Part shown: one piece after another, positions 25,105 through 33,903 of the stretch | How the letters are laid out: every line of letters begins with the position of its first letter | Numbering within the stretch: position 1 is the stretch's first letter | Origin: Chitinimonas taiwanensis DSM 18899 | GTDB taxonomy: Bacteria; Pseudomonadota; Gammaproteobacteria; Burkholderiales; Chitinimonadaceae | Length of the DNA: 64,000 nt | Assembly (NCBI RefSeq): GCF_900119825.1 | Contig: NZ_FPKR01000005.1 | Span: forward strand, 62,001 to 126,000 | Reading direction: 5' to 3' | Made by a program: the position numbers and the translations under genes | The notes under the pieces: model-generated | Told to the model about the DNA's origin: nothing | Database searches by the model: none | Seen by the model: only the letters and a program-made list of their open reading frames with translations

Positions 25105-25779
25105 TTAATCTTGCAGTTTGAATGCGAACGGTACCAGCACCTGCACCTCACGGCCGGGCGGGGTCGAACACTTGAAGCGACGCACTGCCGTCCGGGCCAG
25201 CGCTGCCACAGCCGAATTGGTGGAGGACTTCACCGACACTGCACCAATCTCACATGCTGCACCAACCGTCATCAGCAGCGTCACTTCCGCAGTCTGAATC
25301 TGCTCCTTGTCCGCCACGACCGAGAACTTGTCAGACAAGCCTTCCGTCACTTCGGCGTAGTTGGAGAACACGGCACGGGCACTGACTGGACCTGGCGGAG
25401 CCGGAGGAGCAGGCGGTGCGGGCGGCGCCGGTGGTGCTGGCGGGCCTTCCGGTGGTGTATCCGTACTCACCGCTGTCGGCGCATTGGTAGGCGCTTGGGG
25501 CGGTGGCTGCACAACAACCTCAGGCGGCGGAACATACGCCGGCGGGGGCGGAGGCAGGGGAACATCAGGAGGCGGCGGGGGAAGCGGCTTCTCCTCGGGG
25601 GGAGGAGGTGGAGGCGGCTCGTCGATCAGTTTGGTCTCCAAGGGCTTCTGGATAACCTCAACCACCTTACGCGCCAGGCCATTGACCAAGCCATAAACTA
25701 CTAATAGATGCAGAAGAACAACAAAGCCGATGCCAAGCAAATGCTTCATCGGCTTCCTCTGCTGCTGCGCAAAATCCAT
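25105..25779 (-). CDS. tonB: TonB energy-coupling protein
   Basis: This 224-residue protein has a single N-terminal membrane helix near residues 12-34 (HLLGIGFVVLLHLLVVYGLV), including the histidine known to matter for coupling to ExbB-ExbD. A very long proline-rich periplasmic linker follows (about 50-135, with runs of five to six prolines). The C-terminal domain ends with AVRRFKCSTPPGREVQVLVPFAFKLQD-type strands that contact outer-membrane receptors. The start at 25779 is supported by AGAGGG six bases upstream; the ATG ten codons later is less likely. No TonB-dependent receptor gene is adjacent. Confidence 0.92.
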   Translation of the reverse strand: MDFAQQQRKPMKHLLGIGFVVLLHLLVVYGLVNGLARKVVEVIQKPLETKLIDEPPPPPPPEEKPLPPPPPDVPLPPPPPAYVPPPEVVVQPPPQAPTNAPTAVSTDTPPEGPPAPPAPPAPPAPPAPPGPVSARAVFSNYAEVTEGLSDKFSVVADKEQIQTAEVTLLMTVGAACEIGAVSVKSSTNSAVAALARTAVRRFKCSTPPGREVQVLVPFAFKLQD

Positions 25780-26223
25780 GTTTTACCCTCTACACCTGCC
25801 GATGGTAAGGCAGGACTAAGCAATATTCACAAGCATGAACGGATCTCGTCACACCTGCCATTCAAAATCAAACTGAAGGCAAGGCAGCGGCGTGGATAAC
25901 ACCCTGCCAGACACAACGTCGACTTCTACTTTGCAGAGACATCACCAAGCCCAGCCAAACTACAAGACAAGCAAGGAAACGCCAAGAGGATCGACTTCTG
26001 CGCGCCACTTAAGGGAACAACAAGCAACGCACACAGGCCAACCGCAGACCAATCCGAATACCGCCCCAGTTACAAGACGACACTCAGCGGGATTAATACC
26101 CTGTGAAATACAGCCAAAGAGAATACCAAGAAAAGTGCAATGTGCAGTCGCAACAATCAGACAAAAATCGCTTATTCGCTAATTTGCAACACATGCATTT
26201 TGCAGGACACAAACGCCAGACGT
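25780..26223. other. Strand-skewed non-coding region between tonB and the tRNA cluster
   Basis: These 444 bases hold no gene I can support. From 25921 to 26160 the plus strand has about 37% A, 29% C, 20% G and only 13% T by my count, unlike any other gap in the window. The skew itself removes stop codons, so a 96-residue open frame on the plus strand (25892-26182) is probably chance. The tonB promoter should lie at the left end. I see no clear Fur box. Confidence 0.4.
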
Positions 26224-26256
26224 GACAAAGGCCACTTGCGTGGCCTTTGTCATTTT
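26224..26256. terminator. Strong hairpin downstream of the tRNA cluster
   Basis: Perfect 12-base arms GACAAAGGCCAC and GTGGCCTTTGTC enclose TTGC. A T-run (ATTTTT) follows on the plus strand only. The element lies seven bases beyond the 3' end of the last tRNA-Arg gene on the minus strand, so it probably ends the tRNA transcript although its U-tract faces the other way. Confidence 0.6.
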
Positions 26257-26262
26257 TGAAAC

Positions 26263-26339
26263 TGGTGCGCCCGAAGAGATTCGAACTCCTGACCCCTTGG
26301 TTCGTAGCCAAGTACTCTATCCAGCTGAGCTACGAGCGC
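26263..26339 (-). tRNA. tRNA-Arg (anticodon ACG), second copy
   Basis: These 77 bases fold as a tRNA: acceptor arms GCGCTCG/CGGGCGC, a D arm with AGCTCAGCTGGATAGAGT, an anticodon loop CTACGAA between CTTGG and CCAAG, and a T arm with GTTCGAATC. CCA is encoded. ACG reads arginine CGN codons after A34 is changed to inosine. Confidence 0.98.
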
Positions 26340-26362
26340 ATTTTCGTTTAAATTGTTTCAAG

Positions 26363-26439
26363 TGGTGCGCCCGAAGAGATTCGAACTCCTGACCCCTTGG
26401 TTCGTAGCCAAGTACTCTATCCAGCTGAGCTACGAGCGC
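26363..26439 (-). tRNA. tRNA-Arg (anticodon ACG), first copy
   Basis: Identical in sequence over all 77 bases to the copy at 26263-26339, with encoded CCA, and separated from it by 23 bases. The pair is probably processed from one precursor together with the upstream tRNA-Ser. Confidence 0.98.
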
Positions 26440-26466
26440 ACTGATGAAACAACTTAAAACGGCTCT

Positions 26467-26560
26467 TGGCGGAGAAGGAGGGATTCGAACCCTCGATACA
26501 GGTTTATGCCCGTATGCTCCCTTAGCAGGGGAGTGCCTTCGACCACTCGGCCACTTCTCC
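26467..26560 (-). tRNA. tRNA-Ser (anticodon GCT)
   Basis: A 94-base class II tRNA with a long variable arm. The anticodon loop CTGCTAA between CCC and GGG stems gives GCT, reading AGC/AGT. The acceptor stem is GGAGAAG/CTTCTCC, with T-loop GTTCGAATC and encoded CCA. Confidence 0.97.
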
Positions 26561-26616
26561 GTCTCAAGAGGACGCGAACTATAAAGAAGCCCGCGCCCTT
26601 CGTCAAGCATCAATTC

Positions 26617-27843
26617 TCAATTTTCTTGATCTAGGCCGAAAGCCTTGTGAAGTACACGAACAGCCAGTTCCAGATACTTCTCATCCAGCACGACCGAAAT
26701 CTTGATCTCAGACGTTGAAATCATCTGAATGTTGATACCTTCCTCGGCCAGCGTGCGGAACATGGTCGAGGCGATGCCGACGTGCGAGCGCATGCCCACG
26801 CCCACCACCGACACTTTGCAGATCTTGTCGTCGCCAGAGATGTGCTTGGCGCCAATATGGCCCTGTACGCCTTCCAGGATGTTCAGCGCCGCCTGGTAGT
26901 CGTTACGTGGCACGGTGAAAGAGAAATCGGTGTGCCCCTCGATACCGACGTTCTGGATGATCATATCGACGTCGATATTGGCATCCGCCACGGGGCCCAG
27001 AATCTGATAGGCGATGCCCGGCTTATCAGGCACGCCGGTCACATTGATGCGCGCCTCGTCGCGATTGAAGGCGATGCCCGAGATGATGGCCTTTTCCATA
27101 TTGTCTTCTTCCTCAAACGTAATCAGCGTGCCATCCCCCTCCTCCTGGAAGCTCGACAGCACGCGCAACTTGACCTTGTACTTGCCGGCAAACTCCACCG
27201 AGCGGATTTGCAGCACCTTGGAGCCCAGGCTGGCCATTTCCAGCATTTCCTCGAAGGTCACCGTCTTCAGACGGCGCGCCTCAGGCACCACGCGCGGGTC
27301 AGTCGTGTAAACGCCGTCCACATCGGTATAGATCTGGCACTCATCTGCCTTCAGGGCCGCCGCCAGGGCCACGCCCGTGGTGTCGGAACCGCCGCGCCCC
27401 AGCGTGGTGATATTCCCTTCCGGATCGACGCCCTGGAAGCCCGCCACCACCACCACGCGCCCGGCAGCCAGATCGGCACGCATGGCAGCATCATCGATAT
27501 GCTGAATACGTGCCTTGGTATGAGCACTATCGGTCAGGATCTTGACCTGGGTGCCGGTATAACTCTTGGCTTCCAGCCCGACATCTTTCAATGCCATAGC
27601 CAGCAGGCCGATTGTCACCTGCTCGCCCGTAGAGATAATCACATCCAGCTCACGCGGATCGGGCTTGGCCTGGATTTCCTTGGCCAGGGCAATCAGGCGA
27701 TTGGTTTCACCGCTCATGGCCGACACGACCACGACGACATCGTGACCCTGGGCCTTGTAACGGGCGACGCGGCGCGCAACATTCTTGATTCGCTCAGGCG
27801 AACCCATCGATGTCCCGCCGTACTTCTGGACGATCAGTGCCAT
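26617..27843 (-). CDS. lysC: Aspartate kinase
   Basis: This 408-residue enzyme phosphorylates L-aspartate, the first step towards lysine, threonine, methionine and diaminopimelate. The kinase motif VQKYGGTSMGS is at the N-terminus, with TLGRGGSDTTGVALAAAL near 150-168. Two C-terminal ACT domains (about 265-400) bind feedback inhibitors. The ATG at 27843 has GAGGG six bases upstream. A run of independent downstream features (three tRNAs) follows on the same strand. Confidence 0.95.
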   Translation of the reverse strand: MALIVQKYGGTSMGSPERIKNVARRVARYKAQGHDVVVVVSAMSGETNRLIALAKEIQAKPDPRELDVIISTGEQVTIGLLAMALKDVGLEAKSYTGTQVKILTDSAHTKARIQHIDDAAMRADLAAGRVVVVAGFQGVDPEGNITTLGRGGSDTTGVALAAALKADECQIYTDVDGVYTTDPRVVPEARRLKTVTFEEMLEMASLGSKVLQIRSVEFAGKYKVKLRVLSSFQEEGDGTLITFEEEDNMEKAIISGIAFNRDEARINVTGVPDKPGIAYQILGPVADANIDVDMIIQNVGIEGHTDFSFTVPRNDYQAALNILEGVQGHIGAKHISGDDKICKVSVVGVGMRSHVGIASTMFRTLAEEGINIQMISTSEIKISVVLDEKYLELAVRVLHKAFGLDQEN

Positions 27844-27890
27844 GCACATCCCTCTGGCAGATAAGGTAAAAGAGACAGAATCTAAAGAAA

Positions 27891-27912
27891 GCGCCTTGTG
27901 AAAACAAGGCGC
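27891..27912 (-). terminator. Terminator after the DedA gene
   Basis: Arms GCGCCTTGT and ACAAGGCGC enclose GAAA, and the minus strand continues TTTCTTTAG. It lies 60 bases beyond the DedA stop and before the lysC start. Confidence 0.75.
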
Positions 27913-27971
27913 GGGCGGCCGGATGGCCTAGAACTTTTCACCGGTGCCGTAAGCACCGCCAGCTATATTTG

Positions 27972-28598
27972 CTAGCAATCGCGCTTGGCGCAGCGCTCAG
28001 CGCGACGGCGCTTGAAATAGCTGAATAGCAAGACCAGGCCGATCAAGCCAATGATGGCCAGAATGCCCACCTGGCCTCGGCCAATCCAGGTCATCAGCCA
28101 ATCGCGGTTGTAGGCACCGAAATAGCCGAGATACACCCATGCCGGCACGCTAATCAAGGCTGCCAATCCATCCAGCAGCAGGAAGCGCCAGAATGGCACG
28201 CGTCGGGTCATGCCGGCGGTAAGGAAGATGGCCGAGCGCAGTCCGGGCAGGAAGCGAGCAATAAACATCAGCCGATTGCCGTAGCGGGCAAATTTATCCT
28301 GTACCGCACAGTAGCGCTCCGGGGTCAGTAGCTTGGCCACGAAACGCCAGGACAGCACGCGCTCGCCAAACAGCCGGCCGATCATGAACATGGTGGCATC
28401 GCCAATCAGCACACCTGCCATGCCCACGCCAAACATCACGTGCACATCGGCATAACCAAGGCCGGCAATCACGCCACCCGCCACCAGACTGACATCTTCC
28501 GGGATGGGCACACCGAAGCCACAGATGAGCAAAACAGAGAAAACGGCGAGATAGCCGTACTCGGTGAAAAGGCTCTGGAGGATATTTAAGAAATCCAT
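27972..28598 (-). CDS. DedA family membrane protein
   Basis: This 208-residue inner-membrane protein of the DedA/SNARE-associated family is thought to move lipids such as undecaprenyl phosphate or phospholipids across the membrane. FGVPIPEDVSLVAGGVIAG near 30-48 is the conserved acidic re-entrant motif. RFLPGLRSAIFLTAGMTRRVPFWRF near 113-137 carries the essential arginines and glycine. It ends with a basic tail (KRRRAERCAKRDC). The start at 28598 fits the family; the frame is open 46 codons further without resemblance. Confidence 0.9.
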   Translation of the reverse strand: MDFLNILQSLFTEYGYLAVFSVLLICGFGVPIPEDVSLVAGGVIAGLGYADVHVMFGVGMAGVLIGDATMFMIGRLFGERVLSWRFVAKLLTPERYCAVQDKFARYGNRLMFIARFLPGLRSAIFLTAGMTRRVPFWRFLLLDGLAALISVPAWVYLGYFGAYNRDWLMTWIGRGQVGILAIIGLIGLVLLFSYFKRRRAERCAKRDC

Positions 28599-28736
28599 CG
28601 GCCGTCGGCGATCTAAATGGGGTCGCCATAGTAGCACAGGGTGCTTTGCCTCCGGTCCACACTGCGCTTGTCCCAGGACAAGGTTATGGGCGCTTTTGCC
28701 CGCCCAGACCAAGCAGGATGGACGACAGGCAAACAA

Positions 28737-28756
28737 AAGCCGCCCGAGGGCGGCTT
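28737..28756 (-). terminator. Terminator after dut
   Basis: Arms AAGCCGCCC and GGGCGGCTT with a two-base loop; the minus strand continues into TTTGTTTGCC. It lies 24 bases past the dut stop. Confidence 0.75.
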
Positions 28757-28780
28757 CTGGAATTGAGCGGCCGGGCAGCT

Positions 28781-29230
28781 TCAGTGCTTACCCGTGCTGC
28801 CAAAGCCGCCCTCGCCGCGCTCACTTTGCGCAAAGCTCTCCACCACATTGAAACCTAGCTGTAGGACTGGCACGACCACCAGCTGGGCGATGCGCTCCAA
28901 GGGCTGAATCAGGAAGGCCTCATTGCCACGATTCCAGACCGACACAAAGATCTGCCCCTGGTAATCCGAATCGATCAGCCCGACCAGATTGCCGAGCACA
29001 ATGCCGTGCTTATGCCCCAGCCCCGAGCGCGGCAAGATCATGGCGGCCATGCCGGGGTCAGCGAGGTGCATGGCGATGCCGGTCGGGATCAGCGCGGTGG
29101 CACCGGGCACGAGGGAAAGCGGCGCCTCTAGACAGGCGCGCAGATCCAGGCCAGCCGAGCCGCTGGTCGCATAGGCCGGCGGCTGATCCTTCAGGCGCTC
29201 ATCAAGAATACGGATGTCGATGGTTTTCAT
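28781..29230 (-). CDS. dut: Deoxyuridine 5'-triphosphate nucleotidohydrolase
   Basis: This 149-residue trimeric dUTPase cleaves dUTP to dUMP and pyrophosphate, keeping uracil out of DNA and feeding dTMP synthesis. Motif 1 is SAGLDLRA near 25, motif 2 [11 protein letters not shown] near 67, motif 3 GLIDSDYQG near 85 with the catalytic aspartate, motif 4 near RIAQLVV, and motif 5 [12 protein letters not shown] at the C-terminus. Its ATG overlaps the coaBC stop by four bases (ATGA), the usual coaBC-dut order in proteobacteria. Confidence 0.97.
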   Translation of the reverse strand: MKTIDIRILDERLKDQPPAYATSGSAGLDLRACLEAPLSLVPGATALIPTGIAMHLADPGMAAMILPRSGLGHKHGIVLGNLVGLIDSDYQGQIFVSVWNRGNEAFLIQPLERIAQLVVVPVLQLGFNVVESFAQSERGEGGFGSTGKH

Positions 29231-30423
29231 GGTTTGGGGTGGTACTCGCGGTAAAGTTTGGCCGTGTGTTGAATGATGGCACGGGCGATATCGAGCTTGG
29301 CGGCGCGCGGCAGCTTGTGCTGACCGTGGTCGTCCAGCAGATAGACCTCGTTATCGTCGGCACCCATGGCGGTTTGCACCTGATTGGCCACCAGCAAGGG
29401 CAGCTTCTTACGGCGGCGCTTTTGCTCGCCATATTCGAGCAGATTTTCACTCTCTGCAGCGAAGCCCACACAGAACGGCGGCTCGGCCAGGCCAGCCACA
29501 TTGGCCAGGATGTCCGGATTGGGCGCCAGCTCCAGCGTCAGGATATGCGCATCTTTCTTGATCTTCTGCTCGGACGGGTTCAGTACGTAGTAATCCGCCA
29601 CAGCCGCCACGCTGATAAAGATATCGGTTTTCGGCACCTCGGCATTCACTGCCGCCAGCATGTCCTTGCTGCTGACGACATCAATGCGCCGCACGCCTGC
29701 CGGCGTGACTAAAGGCGTCGGTCCCGCCACCAGGGTGACCTCCGCACCCGCTTCAGCCGCCGCACGGGCAATCGAGAAGCCCATCTTGCCCGAGCTGCTA
29801 TTGGTAATGCCGCGTACCGCATCGATGCGCTCGAAGGTCGGACCGGCCGTCAGCAGCACCTTGGTGCCCTTCATGAACTTCGGCTGGAACGCGGCCACCA
29901 CATGGTCAAACAGCGCTTCCGGCTCCAGCATGCGGCCAAAGCCGGTCTCGCCGCAGGCCTGCTCGCCCGCATCCGGCCCCAGGATGCTGATCCCATCCTG
30001 GCGCAGCAAGGCCACATTGCGTTGATTCGGTGGGTTCTCCCACATCTGTCTATTCATGGCCGGCGCCACCAGCAAGGGGCAGTCGCGCGCGGTGCACAGC
30101 GTGGAGAGCAGATCATCCGCTACCCCATGTGCCAGCTTGAACAGGAAGTCGGCCGACGCTGGCGCCACCAGGATCAGATCGGCCTCGCGACCGAGATCGA
30201 TATGCGCCATATGGTTGTCGATACGACCATCCCATAGCTCGGTAAACACTGGCCGGCCCGACAGGGCCTGGAAGGTGGCAGGCGCCACAAAACGGGTGGC
30301 CGCCTCGGTCATCACCACCTGCACATCGTAGCCAGCCTTCACGAACAAGCGGGTCAGCTCGGCTGATTTATAAGCCGCTACGCCACCGGTCACGCCCAGC
30401 AGCACACGTTTCGGGCGGCTCAT
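29227..30423 (-). CDS. coaBC: Bifunctional phosphopantothenoylcysteine synthetase/decarboxylase
   Basis: This 398-residue coenzyme A enzyme has an N-terminal FMN-dependent decarboxylase CoaC (about 1-190) with [12 protein letters not shown], catalytic histidine in [17 protein letters not shown], and the flexible flap cysteine in CGETGFGRM. The C-terminal CTP-dependent synthetase CoaB (about 195-398) has [22 protein letters not shown] and [18 protein letters not shown]. It converts phosphopantothenate and cysteine to phosphopantetheine. Start ATG 30423 is set by the family N-terminus; the frame is open 27 codons upstream without likeness. Confidence 0.96.
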   Translation of the reverse strand: MSRPKRVLLGVTGGVAAYKSAELTRLFVKAGYDVQVVMTEAATRFVAPATFQALSGRPVFTELWDGRIDNHMAHIDLGREADLILVAPASADFLFKLAHGVADDLLSTLCTARDCPLLVAPAMNRQMWENPPNQRNVALLRQDGISILGPDAGEQACGETGFGRMLEPEALFDHVVAAFQPKFMKGTKVLLTAGPTFERIDAVRGITNSSSGKMGFSIARAAAEAGAEVTLVAGPTPLVTPAGVRRIDVVSSKDMLAAVNAEVPKTDIFISVAAVADYYVLNPSEQKIKKDAHILTLELAPNPDILANVAGLAEPPFCVGFAAESENLLEYGEQKRRRKKLPLLVANQVQTAMGADDNEVYLLDDHGQHKLPRAAKLDIARAIIQHTAKLYREYHPKP

Positions 30424-30509
30424 TGCTTCGCCTTTGACATGAAAATTCCTTTGCAAATAAAGATGCAGCGCCGAAAGTGTAAAGCATTGCCCAAGCCCGC
30501 CCAAACGCC

Positions 30510-31199
30510 ATGCCCATTACCGACTGGCCTGCCGATGAACGACCGAGGGAAAAGCTGCTGCGGCGTGGTGCCGCCAGCCTGTCGGATGCCGAGTTGCTGG
30601 CCATCTTTCTGCGCGTTGGCCTGCCCGGCAAAAGCGCGGTCGACCTGGCGCGCGAGCTGCTGCAACGCTTTGGTTCACTAACCCAGCTATTCAGTGCCAG
30701 CCAGGACACACTGACCGAGGTGGTTGGCATGGGCGAAGCCAAATTCGCCCAGCTGCAGGCCGTGCTGGAAATGAGCCGTCGCGCCCTGCAAGAGGAATTA
30801 AGCCAGCCGCGCACGCTGAATCGACCCGCCGCCGTGCGCGACTATCTGCGCCTGTGGCTGGGCGGCGAAACACGCGAAACCTTCGGCGTACTGTTCTTGA
30901 ATAAGCAGCACCGGCTGCTCGCCGCCGAGGTCCTGTTCCGCGGCACACTCGACCAGGCCGCCGTACACCCGCGCGAACTGGCCAAGCGCGCACTGGCCTT
31001 GAACGCTGCCGCGCTGATCGTGGCCCACAACCACCCCTCCGGACTGGCCGAACCGAGCGCCGCCGACATCAGCCTGACTGAGCAACTGGGGCGCGCGCTG
31101 CAGCTGATCGAGGTGCAACTGCTCGACCATTTTGTCGTCACCCCGGCCGAAGCGATCTCGCTGGCCGAACGCGGCCTGATCGGCGCACATAATAATTAG
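30510..31199 (+). CDS. radC: RadC family JAMM-domain protein
   Basis: This 229-residue protein has an N-terminal helix-hairpin-helix part (residues 1-100, with [17 protein letters not shown]) and a JAB1/MPN metal site: glutamate near [10 protein letters not shown], then [20 protein letters not shown] (HxHPSG...S..D). The older link to DNA repair (RadC) is no longer accepted and the role is unclear. It diverges from coaBC, the standard arrangement in many proteobacteria. Confidence 0.93.
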   Translation: MPITDWPADERPREKLLRRGAASLSDAELLAIFLRVGLPGKSAVDLARELLQRFGSLTQLFSASQDTLTEVVGMGEAKFAQLQAVLEMSRRALQEELSQPRTLNRPAAVRDYLRLWLGGETRETFGVLFLNKQHRLLAAEVLFRGTLDQAAVHPRELAKRALALNAAALIVAHNHPSGLAEPSAADISLTEQLGRALQLIEVQLLDHFVVTPAEAISLAERGLIGAHNN

Positions 31200-31275
31200 A
31201 TAGATCATCAAGTTGGCAGGCTGGCTGCCGATATTTCTCCTCATAAGGCCGAGACAGGCGGCCAGGAGAAAAATC

Positions 31276-32286
31276 ATGAAGATCCAGCAAGCCCAGCTAG
31301 CGCTGACGGGCCAGCGCACGGCCATGCGCCAGCACTTTGTGCAGACGCGGTTGCAGCAGGAAACGCCGCCCCCTCCTCCACCGCCTCCCCCAGCCAGCAG
31401 CACGGTCACGCTATCCAATGAAGGGCTGAACAAGCCACCCGGCGAGGCCGGTCTGGATCTGCGCGCACAGCTGGCCAGCCATCCACTCTGGTCACTGATC
31501 CAGCAGCTGATCAAGAAGCTGACCGGCCGCGAGTTAAACCTCGACGATATCGTGCCCAGCGGCGAAGCAATTCGCAGCACCCCCGCTACGCCCCAGCCCT
31601 CACCCAGCGCCACAGCATGGCGAGTCGAATATCAGCGCGTGGAAGTGCTGCATGAGACGGAACACACCCAGTTCAGCGCCCAGGGAGAGGTTCAGGCTGA
31701 AGACGGGCGGCAGATTCACTTCAGCGCTGTGCTCGATCTATATCGCGAGTTCCATCAGATCAGCGAGACCCGCTTGCAGATCGGCAGCCCAGCACAGAAG
31801 AAAGACCCGCTGGTGCTGAATTTTGCTGCCGCCTCCGCCAGCCTGCAGCAAAGCAAGCTGAGCTTCGACCTGGACGCCGATGGCAGGGAGGAGCAGATCG
31901 CCATGCTTGGCCAGGGCAGCGCCTATCTGGCGCTCGACCATAACCAGGATGGCCAGATCAATGATGGCCGCGAGCTGTTTGGCGCCCAAAGCGGCAATGG
32001 CTTTGCCGACTTGAACGAATACGACGAAGACGGCAATGGCTGGATTGATGAAAACGACACAGTCTGGGGCAAGCTGCAGCTGTGGTTTGAAGATGAGCAA
32101 GGCCAGCTGCAGCTGCAGAATCTGACCCAGATGGGCATCGGCGCACTCTATCTGGGTAATGCCCGCAGCGACTTTTCGCTTACTGACCCATCAAATCAAG
32201 AACATGGACAGATACGTCGCTCGGGCGTGTTTTTGCATGAAGATGGTCAACTGGGCACCTTGCAGCAGGTCGACCTGGTCGTCTGA
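31276..32286 (+). CDS. EF-hand-like calcium-binding protein of unknown function
   Basis: A 336-residue protein with no signal peptide. Residues 30-42 contain a run of nine prolines. The C-terminal half holds calcium-loop-like motifs: DLDADGREEQIAML near 200, DHNQDGQINDGRELFG near 222 and YDEDGNGWIDENDTVW near 247, then KLQLWFEDEQGQLQLQNL. The GRELFG...NGFADL...D.NGWID pattern recurs in large repeat-rich surface or adhesin-like proteins of proteobacteria. Here it stands alone. The ATG at 31276 has AGGAG seven bases upstream. It may be co-transcribed with radC. A role in calcium sensing or surface biology is inference. Confidence 0.75.
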   Translation: MKIQQAQLALTGQRTAMRQHFVQTRLQQETPPPPPPPPPASSTVTLSNEGLNKPPGEAGLDLRAQLASHPLWSLIQQLIKKLTGRELNLDDIVPSGEAIRSTPATPQPSPSATAWRVEYQRVEVLHETEHTQFSAQGEVQAEDGRQIHFSAVLDLYREFHQISETRLQIGSPAQKKDPLVLNFAAASASLQQSKLSFDLDADGREEQIAMLGQGSAYLALDHNQDGQINDGRELFGAQSGNGFADLNEYDEDGNGWIDENDTVWGKLQLWFEDEQGQLQLQNLTQMGIGALYLGNARSDFSLTDPSNQEHGQIRRSGVFLHEDGQLGTLQQVDLVV

Positions 32287-32472
32287 ATGGGCACTCGCCG
32301 CAAAGCCTTGTTGCAAGCGGCATTCAGGCGCGCAACACCCCATGGTCACTTCGTTGACAAGCGCGAAAACTCGGGCGCAATATTCCGAGCGCATTTTGGC
32401 TTGAAAGAGCGTCCGCCAACCGGCGCGGCGCTTATCCATCGGAATACCGGTTTTGTCAAAAGGGGAACTTAG

Positions 32473-33711
32473 ATGACCTTGGCTCGTTACAGCCTGATTG
32501 CCTCCGCCGTACTGGCGCTTGCCGCCTGCGGCAATAAAGAAGAAGCACCCGCTCCGGAAGCCGCCGCTCCGGCTGCTGCCGCACCCAGCGAAGTAATCGT
32601 CAAGATCGGCCACGCCGCGCCGCTGACCGGCAATATCGCCCACCTGGGCAAGGACAACGAGAACGGCGTCCGCCTGGCAATCGACGAGCTGAACACCGAA
32701 GGTGTTGAAATCGGCGGCCAGAAGGTCAAGTTTGAAATGCTGTCGGAAGACGACCAGGCCGACCCGAAGACAGCCACCACCGTGGCTCAGCGCTTCGTGG
32801 ACGCCAAGGTTGCCGGCGTGATCGGCCACTTGAACTCGGGCACCACCATCCCGGCTTCGAAGATCTACTCCGACGCAGGCATCCCGCAAATCTCCCCGTC
32901 CGCCACCAACCCGGCTTACACGCAGCAAGGCTTCAAGACCGCCTTCCGCGTGATCGCCAACGACGTGGCCCAGGGCGGCGCGCTGGGCGAATTCGCCGCC
33001 ACCACGCTGAAGGCCAAGAAGGTCGCCATCATCGACGACCGTACCGCCTACGGCCAAGGTCTGGCAGATGAGTTCGAAAAGGCCGCCAAGGCCAAGGGCG
33101 TGACTGTGGTGGGTCGTGAATTCACCACCAACCAGGCCACCGACTTCATGGCCATCCTGACCACCATCAAGGGCAAGAAGCCGGACGTGATCTTCTACGG
33201 CGGTATGGATGCCCAAGCCGGCCCGCTGACCCAACAGCTGAAGAAGCTGGGCATTGCTGCCAAGGTCATCGGTGGCGACGGCTTCCAGACCGGCGAGTAC
33301 ATCAAGCTGGCTGGCGACAATGCGGAAGGCCAGTACGCTTCGCAACCGGGCATGCCGAAGGACAAGATGCCCGGCTTCGCTGCCTTCAACGACAAGTACA
33401 AGGCCAAGTTCAATACCGAAATCCAGATCTACGCACCGTTCACCTATGACGCTACCCGCGTGATGGTGGAAGCCATGAAGCGTGCTGGTTCGGCTGACCC
33501 GGCCAAGTACCTGCCAGAAATGGCCAAGACCGATTACACCGGCGTGACCGGCCCGATCAAGTTTGACGACAAGGGCGATATCGTTGGCGGTCAAGTGACC
33601 GTTTACCAGGTGAAGAATGGCGCCTGGGAAGCCGTGGCTACCGTGGGCGGCCCCGCCCCGGCAGCAGCTGACGCAGCGGCCGCAGCCCCTGCAGAAGCCC
33701 CTAAGCAGTAA
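32473..33711 (+). CDS. livJ: Branched-chain amino acid-binding protein, predicted lipoprotein
   Basis: This 412-residue leucine/isoleucine/valine-binding protein is the first gene of livJHMGF. After an N-terminal hydrophobic stretch the lipobox LAAC places a lipidated cysteine at residue 19, then an Ala/Pro-rich linker to about 38. The ligand-binding fold begins VKIGHAAPLTGNIAHLGKDNENG and includes GVIGHLNSGTTIPASKIY and RTAYGQGLADEFEKAAK. The last 20 residues are again Ala/Pro-rich. Anchoring to the membrane by lipid is unusual for a Gram-negative LivJ. AAAAGGGG precedes ATG 32473. A partial terminator follows, which would set a high ratio of binding protein to transporter. Confidence 0.93.
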   Translation: MTLARYSLIASAVLALAACGNKEEAPAPEAAAPAAAAPSEVIVKIGHAAPLTGNIAHLGKDNENGVRLAIDELNTEGVEIGGQKVKFEMLSEDDQADPKTATTVAQRFVDAKVAGVIGHLNSGTTIPASKIYSDAGIPQISPSATNPAYTQQGFKTAFRVIANDVAQGGALGEFAATTLKAKKVAIIDDRTAYGQGLADEFEKAAKAKGVTVVGREFTTNQATDFMAILTTIKGKKPDVIFYGGMDAQAGPLTQQLKKLGIAAKVIGGDGFQTGEYIKLAGDNAEGQYASQPGMPKDKMPGFAAFNDKYKAKFNTEIQIYAPFTYDATRVMVEAMKRAGSADPAKYLPEMAKTDYTGVTGPIKFDDKGDIVGGQVTVYQVKNGAWEAVATVGGPAPAAADAAAAAPAEAPKQ

Positions 33712-33720
33712 GTTCTAAAG

Positions 33721-33753
33721 AAAAAGGCGGCATCGAAAGATGCCGCCTTTTTC
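33721..33753 (+). terminator. Terminator/attenuator between livJ and livH
   Basis: Arms AAAAAGGCGGCATC and GATGCCGCCTTTTT enclose GAAA immediately after livJ, followed by TTC. livH begins 151 bases further, so this either ends livJ transcription or lets part of it continue. Confidence 0.85.
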
Positions 33754-33903
33754 ACTTCCGGTTTTCCCCAACTACAACTGTATTCATACCCCGGTCACAA
33801 TCCGGCCGCGCCTAAATATAAAATCCATAGGGCGCGAGGGGTTTCGCCTGTCATTCGCAGCGCGAATCGCTTTCCCACACGCAACAAGACGAGGAGTCAA
33901 CGC

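Noticed and set aside
25892-26182. 96-codon open frame (+) in the tonB-tRNA gap
   Set aside because: The strand is T-poor, so stop codons are rare by composition; start is GTG without a ribosome-binding site, and the product looks like low-complexity polar sequence.
26263-26439. tRNA duplicates as possible att sites of an integrated element
   Set aside because: Only 23 bases lie between the copies and no integrase or foreign-looking genes are near.
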